A stretch of 64,000 nucleotides of DNA. Source: Bacillus australimaris. GTDB taxonomy: Bacteria; Bacillota; Bacilli; Bacillales; Bacillaceae. Positions 57,828 to 64,000 of the stretch are shown here, piece by piece. The notes below the pieces were generated by a model, which worked only from the letters and a program-made list of their open reading frames with translations, was not told the origin of the DNA and searched no databases. The first letter of the stretch is position 1. The number at the start of each line of letters is the position of its first letter. The DNA lies in assembly GCF_001307105.1 (NCBI RefSeq), contig NZ_LGYN01000031.1, positions 40,970 to 104,969 of the forward strand. The letters are read 5' to 3'. Both the position numbers and the translations under genes were made by a program.

Positions 57828-57839
57828 GGGGGGAGACAA

Positions 57840-58565
57840 ATGAACAAGTTTGTAGCTGAGTTACAATCCATGATCCATCATATTACCTTTCAAGAAAAAC
57901 ACTATTTACTCGTGGGGCCGGTGAACCTGCCGATTTCCATTCAACATGAAGAAGTGCCATTTAAATGGTATGCCTTCTCACCTGTTGAACGGGAGACAAA
58001 GCCAACGATTGAATCTATTGTCCAAATGAGTACAGCGCAGCAAACCTTTTCCTCTTGTCTCTTATATGGCGACTTTGAAAATGAAGTGCCGCCGCTAGTG
58101 CGAATCCATAGTGTCTGCCAAACAGGGGATGTGTTTGGGTCACTGAAATGTGATTGTGGACCGCAGCTTGCGTTATCGCTGAAGAAAATCACCGATTACG
58201 GAAAAGGCATGCTCGTGTATATGGCCAATCAAGAAGGACGATCTATTGGGCTGATGGCGAAAGCATTGACGTATAAATTACAGGAAATGCAGCTGGATAC
58301 ATTTGAAGCCAACCGTCTGATCGGCTGCGGCGATGATGATCGGCATTACGAGGAAGCAGCGGCTGTTTTGCACTATTTGAACAACGGAAAACCATTGCAC
58401 TTATTAACGAACAATCCAGATAAAGTCGACTCAATTGCGGCTTACGGTCTTCCTGTTTTTCGGTTTGATCATACAGTCGAAGCCTCTCTCTACAATGAAG
58501 CCTATTTAAAGGCAAAAGCAGCCTCAGGACATATGGTCGATGAGAAAAAATTAATTAATCAATAG
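57840..58565 (+). CDS. toxB: GTP cyclohydrolase II, ToxB-like
   Basis: 241 residues. The enzyme opens GTP, releasing formate and pyrophosphate, to give 2,5-diamino-6-ribosylamino-pyrimidinone phosphate, the shared first step of riboflavin and toxoflavin. Zinc ligands Cys93, Cys104 and Cys106 sit in HSVCQTGDVFGSLKCDCG; then YMANQEGRSIGLMAK, with GRS in place of the usual GRG, and DTFEANRLIG; then LLTNNPDKV. It is a stand-alone GCHII, not a RibAB fusion, and is placed with toxA, toxC, toxD and toxE homologues rather than rib genes. ATG after GGGGGGAGA. Confidence 0.85.
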   Translation: MNKFVAELQSMIHHITFQEKHYLLVGPVNLPISIQHEEVPFKWYAFSPVERETKPTIESIVQMSTAQQTFSSCLLYGDFENEVPPLVRIHSVCQTGDVFGSLKCDCGPQLALSLKKITDYGKGMLVYMANQEGRSIGLMAKALTYKLQEMQLDTFEANRLIGCGDDDRHYEEAAAVLHYLNNGKPLHLLTNNPDKVDSIAAYGLPVFRFDHTVEASLYNEAYLKAKAASGHMVDEKKLINQ

Positions 58566-58597
58566 ACGAGTTTATTTAAAGAAGGCGGGAGAAAAGC

Positions 58598-59401
58598 GTG
58601 AAACCTGATATCAATTGGATTCAAATCCCAAGCGGCTATGCAACAATTGGCAGTAATGAAGAAGATATGAAAAAGGCATCAGAATTCTGGAAGGACAAGC
58701 TGCTCAATCCAACCTACGGCCGTGAGAAAAAATTTCAAAAATGGCTATACAAAGAATTTCCATCCTATCAGCCGTATATCAACGAATTTTTTATCTCAGA
58801 TACGGTTGTCACCAATGAATGGTATCAAAGCTATTGTGATGAAACGGGTCAGGCGTATCCGGAGAGCTTAACGAACGAAGAACTTGGCGGGGGAAAAGAT
58901 CATCCAGCTTGGGGCATGGAGATCGAGGAAGCCTTTTCGTTCTGCCAGTGGCTCAGCGGGAAACTTGGGATTGATGTTTCGATTCCTACTGAAGAAGAAT
59001 GGGAGTATGCTGCCCGTGGGAACTCGAGAAATCAATACCCGTGGGGAGATGAGTTTGATCCTTCTTACTGCAATACGCACGAATCAAATCTTGAAAAAAC
59101 GACGCCTGTCCATCATTACGAAAAGGGCAGATCCTTATTCGGTCTTTATGATATGGGAGGCAACGTCGAGGAATGGGTCAACACGAAATATCACGTATAT
59201 GAAGGCGGCATTGAGGTTGTAGATGATTTAACGGAAACGCTCGGAAGTGATTACTACATTTTAAAAGGCGGCTCCTTCGCAAGAGGCGGAGATTTATGCA
59301 GAGTTGCAAGAAGACACGGGAAACACCCAGATCCGGTTTTTCGGTTTACTGGTTTTCGTTTAGTGACTCGTCAAAAACAACATATAAAGGTGGGAGTGTA
59401 A
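58598..59401 (+). CDS. toxD: Formylglycine-generating-enzyme-fold protein, ToxD-like
   Basis: 267 residues of the FGE-sulfatase (SUMF1) fold: NWIQIPSGYATIGSNEED; FISDTVVTNEWYQSYCDE; IPTEEEWEYAARGN; YDMGGNVEEWVN; and YYILKGGSFARGGDLCRVARRHGKH. True formylglycine-generating enzymes use two Cys about five apart at this last block; only one (about Cys234) is present, so copper-type FGE activity is unlikely. I recall ToxD of toxoflavin clusters as this kind of protein, acting late as an oxidase. GTG start after GGCGGGAG. Four bases before the WD40 gene. Confidence 0.75.
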   Translation: MKPDINWIQIPSGYATIGSNEEDMKKASEFWKDKLLNPTYGREKKFQKWLYKEFPSYQPYINEFFISDTVVTNEWYQSYCDETGQAYPESLTNEELGGGKDHPAWGMEIEEAFSFCQWLSGKLGIDVSIPTEEEWEYAARGNSRNQYPWGDEFDPSYCNTHESNLEKTTPVHHYEKGRSLFGLYDMGGNVEEWVNTKYHVYEGGIEVVDDLTETLGSDYYILKGGSFARGGDLCRVARRHGKHPDPVFRFTGFRLVTRQKQHIKVGV

Positions 59402-59405
59402 AACC

Positions 59406-61163
59406 ATGCATAGAGGACCAATTACATCCGTTTTATCAACTCAGCACGACCAAATTGTCTACACAGGAGGGTATGACCGCTGTATTTATCAGTGGAACAG
59501 AGCAACAGGAGAAGGAACGTTCATTGGCAGTCACGAGCATATCATTAACTCTTTATCTCTTTCTGAAAACGGAAAGTATCTTGCGAGTGCATCGTCAGAC
59601 TATACCATTCAATTATATGATACAAGCACACATACCCTAATTCGCACTCTGTTTGGTCATGCGGATGATGTAGAAGCCGTTGCTTTTGCGAAGCAGGATA
59701 CCTTGCTTGTATCCGTGTCCAGAGATAGAAGATGCTTAGTCTGGGATATCGAAACGGGAGCTATTTTAAGAGAATTTCATGGTCATAGCAAAGATGTATT
59801 AGCTGTATGGATACATGGTGATAAAGCTTATACAACAGGTGATGATGGCTATGTCCTCGTCTGGCTGTATGAGACAGGAGATATTTTAGGGGAAATCGGT
59901 CCGTTTGATTATGAGCTGGACACAATTAGCGGAAGTAATCAGAAAGAAGTGTTCGCACTTGGCAGAGATGATGGAACTGTCATCATTTATGATGCAGCTA
60001 CTTTACAGGAGAAGAAAATCATCAAAGCCCATTTACAAGGCGTCAAGCGAGTGAATTTTTCTCCAAGCGGCAATTACTTGCTGACAGCAGGCTACGATCA
60101 TTTAATCAAGTTGTGGAATTATGAAACAGGTGATTTAGTCGATACACTGCTGCCTCATAAATATCAATGGGAGCGCTCGCTTGTCTGGACGGAGGATGAG
60201 AAATCCATTCTAGGAGCCAGCTTTGGAAAAACGTATTGTGAATGGTCGATCGAAAAGGGAGAAGTCGTATCAGATGAGATTGAAATGGCGACACCATCTA
60301 TTAATGATATTGCGCTGACTGATGCAGGAGATATCATTACCGCATCAGATGACGGAAAATTCAGAAAGAATGGGGTCGAAATCGCTAAATCGACAGGCGT
60401 TTTAACAAATGGAGTAGCTGTTGCACGGGATGGAAGCTATTATGCGTGGGGAGATCATGCAAGTCAAGTGCATATTGTTCATGAGTCATTGCAGCAAATG
60501 GTTTCGTTCGATCTCAACACAGGACCAGTCAACAGCGTCTATTTCCACGAGGAGGATCGTCAATTTTATATTGGAACGTATGGCGGTTATGTACATGTCA
60601 TTTCGACAGAACACTTAAAGGAAATCGGCCGTTCCAAAGCACACGATTGTGCGGTCAAAGCATTAAAGGTAGAAGGAGATCATATCATCACAGCCGCGGT
60701 TGAAGGAACCATCTGTCTTTTAGATAAGAAGAGTCTGTCCTTAAAAGCGGAATACATCGGTGCGACAGAGCTGTTAAATGATGTCTTTATTGATAGCAAA
60801 AGAGACCGTATTGCTATTGTGAGCCGTGACAAAAATGTGAGATTGTTTGATTTGCATACAGGAAGAATTTTAGACCAGCATAACGAACACCAGTATTCTA
60901 TTAAATCGGTCACTGTCACAGACTCTGGCTATATTGTGAGCGGAGATTATTGGGGCTATATCGTTGTGTGGAATCCAGAGCTAGATGTCAATACAGGCCC
61001 AATTAGAATTGCCCAAAATGGGATTAGTGCCATCAGACAATTAGGCAATGATGTATACGCAAGCTCATATGATGGCGGGATTTATCATATTCGAGAAGAT
61101 GGGTCGTATACAGAAGTACTTCGCTTATTTGAACAATTTCCGAAAGAATTAATCTCTCATTAA
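59406..61163 (+). CDS. toxC: WD40-repeat protein, ToxC-like
   Basis: 585 residues made almost wholly of WD40 repeats, about 12-14, enough for two beta-propellers; examples are YLASASSDYTIQLYD, LLVSVSRDRRCLVWD, YLLTAGYDHLIKLWN and IAIVSRDKNVRLFD. No signal peptide or enzyme domain is visible. WD-repeat proteins of this size are rare in Bacillus. In B. glumae the toxoflavin operon contains a WD-repeat gene, toxC, whose protein is required for the pathway. Immediately follows the FGE-like gene, so the two probably act together. Confidence 0.78.
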   Translation: MHRGPITSVLSTQHDQIVYTGGYDRCIYQWNRATGEGTFIGSHEHIINSLSLSENGKYLASASSDYTIQLYDTSTHTLIRTLFGHADDVEAVAFAKQDTLLVSVSRDRRCLVWDIETGAILREFHGHSKDVLAVWIHGDKAYTTGDDGYVLVWLYETGDILGEIGPFDYELDTISGSNQKEVFALGRDDGTVIIYDAATLQEKKIIKAHLQGVKRVNFSPSGNYLLTAGYDHLIKLWNYETGDLVDTLLPHKYQWERSLVWTEDEKSILGASFGKTYCEWSIEKGEVVSDEIEMATPSINDIALTDAGDIITASDDGKFRKNGVEIAKSTGVLTNGVAVARDGSYYAWGDHASQVHIVHESLQQMVSFDLNTGPVNSVYFHEEDRQFYIGTYGGYVHVISTEHLKEIGRSKAHDCAVKALKVEGDHIITAAVEGTICLLDKKSLSLKAEYIGATELLNDVFIDSKRDRIAIVSRDKNVRLFDLHTGRILDQHNEHQYSIKSVTVTDSGYIVSGDYWGYIVVWNPELDVNTGPIRIAQNGISAIRQLGNDVYASSYDGGIYHIREDGSYTEVLRLFEQFPKELISH

Positions 61164-61191
61164 GAAAAAAGAATGTAAGCGGGGGATTCTC

Positions 61192-61377
61192 ATGATAAGT
61201 GTTTGCAAGGAACATATGAAAAAAGGTCTCACTGTACTCAATTGTCCGCATGTGCTTCTCATTAATAAATATGAATGTCGCAAATGCTGTTTTTGTAAAC
61301 AACGAGCATCGTATAAACTTTTTTATTCCTTGCCTTACTATGATCGATCTGAAAAGCAACGGATGGAAAAAATATAG
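61192..61377 (+). CDS. Small CxxH/CxxC-type cysteine-rich protein
   Basis: 61 residues: SVCKEHMKKGLTVLNCPHV at the N-terminus, then YECRKCCFCKQRASYKLFYSLP. The pattern C..H near the start and C..C followed by A.Y.L resembles the CxxH/CxxC small-protein family of Bacillus, likely zinc-binding. The charged tail is YYDRSEKQRMEKI. ATG after GGGGGA, 28 bases after the WD40 gene, so it belongs to the same transcript. I recall no counterpart in Gram-negative tox operons. Confidence 0.65.
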   Translation: MISVCKEHMKKGLTVLNCPHVLLINKYECRKCCFCKQRASYKLFYSLPYYDRSEKQRMEKI

Positions 61378-61386
61378 CACATGAGA

Positions 61387-61425
61387 ATAGAACTCCTTCA
61401 GGAAATGAAGGAGTTCTTTCCCTTG
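61387..61425 (+). terminator. Hairpin before toxE (attenuator-like)
   Basis: AGAACTCCTTC, AGGAAAT loop, GAAGGAGTTCT, then TTCCCTT. The 11-bp stem with a short T-tract would lower read-through into toxE. Confidence 0.65.
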
Positions 61426-61447
61426 AAAGAGAGGAAAGGAGATTCAC

Positions 61448-62533
61448 ATGAAAGACGATGTTTTTTATATGGAGCTGGCGATTGCTAACGCAAAGGCCAT
61501 GAAAGGGCAAACCTCGCCAAATCCGCTTGTCGGAGCAGTGATTGTACAAAAAGGTGAGATCGTTGGAATAGGTGCTCACATGAAGGCGGGCGAACCGCAT
61601 GCTGAAATTCATGCGCTGCAAATGGCAGGAGAAAAGGCGAGGGGAGCTCATCTGTATGTGACGCTCGAACCTTGTTCACATCATGGAAAAACAGGTCCTT
61701 GCACGCAAGCCATTATAAAGAGCGGGGTGAAACGTGTGGTCATTGCCACTCAAGACCCAAATCCGCTTGTAGCAGGTAAAGGGATTGCCGTGTTGAAGCA
61801 GTCAGGTATAGAAGTAGAAGTAGGAATATGTAAACAGGAAGCGGACACCTTAAATCTGCCTTTTTTTCATTCCATTCAATCAGAGCTTCCTTATGTCATA
61901 CTAAAAACAGCCATTTCGTTAGATGGGAAAATCGCCACAGCTCATCATGAAAGCAAATGGATCACAGGAACAGAAGCGAGGCAAGAAGTACAGCAATTAC
62001 GTCAAGAAGCAGATGCTGTGATAACAGGGGTCGAAACGATCATTCAAGATGATGCTGGTCTCATTGTGAAAGATTCGATCATGACTCAGCCCATTCGTGT
62101 CATTTTAGATTCCACATTAAGGATTCCGCTGCATGCGAAATGTTTAAACGATCATATGGCAGAAACCATTATTTGTACTTCAAACAAGCACGATCAAAAA
62201 AAGTATCATCAATTGGTGCAAAAAGGACATCAGGTCTTTGTCACAAGCGGAAAAAATCGGACAGATCTCCATGACGTGTTACGCATGCTGAAGAAGCGCG
62301 CTGTCATGTCGGTACTTGTGGAGGCAGGGGGCAGTGTGAGCGCGTCCTTTTTAGAAGCTTCACTTGTAAATGAAGCCATTATTTATATGGCACCGTTATT
62401 AATCGGAGGGAAAGACGCGCCTACTTTTTTTGAAGGAGAAGGGATGAAAACATTAAAAGAAGCCATCCGTCCAGTAGATATTGATTATTGTATGGTAGGA
62501 AAAGATTTGAAAATGACAATGAGGATTCAATGA
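61448..62533 (+). CDS. toxE: RibD-type deaminase/reductase, ToxE-like
   Basis: 361 residues with both RibD domains. Deaminase: HAEIHAL (His51, Glu53) and the zinc pair Cys76/Cys85 in EPCSHHGKTGPC. Reductase: ILKTAISLDGKIAT, SKWITGTEA, ADAVITGVETI and a C-terminal VEAGGSVSASF. It deaminates and reduces the GTP cyclohydrolase II product to the ribitylamino-uracil precursor. With no ribE, ribAB or ribH here and with tox-type neighbours, it fits ToxE. ATG after AAAGGAGA. A terminator ends the cluster. Confidence 0.85.
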   Translation: MKDDVFYMELAIANAKAMKGQTSPNPLVGAVIVQKGEIVGIGAHMKAGEPHAEIHALQMAGEKARGAHLYVTLEPCSHHGKTGPCTQAIIKSGVKRVVIATQDPNPLVAGKGIAVLKQSGIEVEVGICKQEADTLNLPFFHSIQSELPYVILKTAISLDGKIATAHHESKWITGTEARQEVQQLRQEADAVITGVETIIQDDAGLIVKDSIMTQPIRVILDSTLRIPLHAKCLNDHMAETIICTSNKHDQKKYHQLVQKGHQVFVTSGKNRTDLHDVLRMLKKRAVMSVLVEAGGSVSASFLEASLVNEAIIYMAPLLIGGKDAPTFFEGEGMKTLKEAIRPVDIDYCMVGKDLKMTMRIQ

Positions 62534-62538
62534 AAGAA

Positions 62539-62577
62539 TGACCTTGTGCATAGAGTGCAAGGTCTTTTATCTTTCTA
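62539..62577 (+). terminator. Terminator of the tox-like cluster
   Basis: GACCTTG-TGC, ATAGA loop, GTG-CAAGGTC, then TTTTATCTTT. Confidence 0.85.
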
Positions 62578-62589
62578 AATAAAAATTAA

Positions 62590-64000
<1,411 letters not shown>

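Noticed and set aside
57556..57839. FMN riboswitch before toxB
   Set aside because: None of the conserved RFN segments (AGGGTGAAATTCCCG-type or GACAGTGAAAGTC-type) are present.

Overview
The window is chromosome from a low-GC, endospore-forming Firmicute of the genus Bacillus, most likely the B. pumilus group. This rests on long runs of genes in the same order as B. subtilis 168: pcrA-ligA-yerH-yerI-sapB-opuE-gatCAB-yerO-swrC-dgkB-rlmCD, then yfnHGFED-yfnC, yfnA, and yfmR/yfmP-yfmO/yfmM/yfmL/yfmJ, then yflT. It also rests on strong Shine-Dalgarno sites, frequent GTG/TTG starts, sigma-B-type promoters and spore-surface genes. The species call is inference. I see no rRNA, tRNA, insertion sequence, prophage or CRISPR array.

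Layout. 1-18.6 kb is core housekeeping: the end of pcrA, DNA ligase, the CamS-type lipoprotein, an APH-fold kinase, SapB, the proline transporter OpuE, the GatCAB amidotransferase, the RND exporter SwrC with its TetR-type regulator, a nucleoside hydrolase, diacylglycerol kinase and the 23S rRNA methyltransferase RlmCD. 18.8-31.5 kb is mixed: a tRNA dihydrouridine synthase, a SUKH protein, an Rrf2 regulator with a thioredoxin-reductase-like flavoprotein, LicH with an RpiR regulator, two MFS exporters, a YbaK-type deacylase, a LysR regulator, a DUF3900 gene behind a perfect Fur-box-like repeat, and a 49-codon DUF1540 gene. 31.9-36.6 kb is the yfnHGFED spore-surface sugar operon. 36.7-49.1 kb holds YfnC, a penicillin-binding protein, a DASS carboxylate transporter, a CotP/GerP-like spore-coat cluster, YfnA, a TPR glycosyltransferase, the ABC-F protein YfmR and the zinc-independent GTP cyclohydrolase FolE2 behind a Zur box. 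49.2-55.9 kb is the yfm region plus a sigma-B stress gene, yflT.

The most interesting region is 56.3-62.6 kb. Five enzyme-type genes (SAM methyltransferase, GTP cyclohydrolase II, formylglycine-generating-enzyme-like protein, WD40 protein, RibD-type deaminase/reductase) match the gene set of the toxoflavin (azapteridine) pathway toxABCDE known from Burkholderia glumae and Pseudomonas protegens. A tiny CxxH/CxxC protein gene sits inside the cluster. A near-consensus promoter drives a leader of about 515 nt with a 22-codon ORF, a strong hairpin and an anti-Shine-Dalgarno match to the first gene. The toxA-toxB gap holds two mutually exclusive hairpins. GTP cyclohydrolase II and RibD would make the early riboflavin-pathway pyrimidine that the other enzymes divert into a triazine-pyrimidine.

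From 62.6 kb to the end is a large collagen-like surface protein cut by the window edge. GXT triplets alternate with modules of about 50 residues resembling carbohydrate-binding domains, and part of it lies in a 321-bp repeat.
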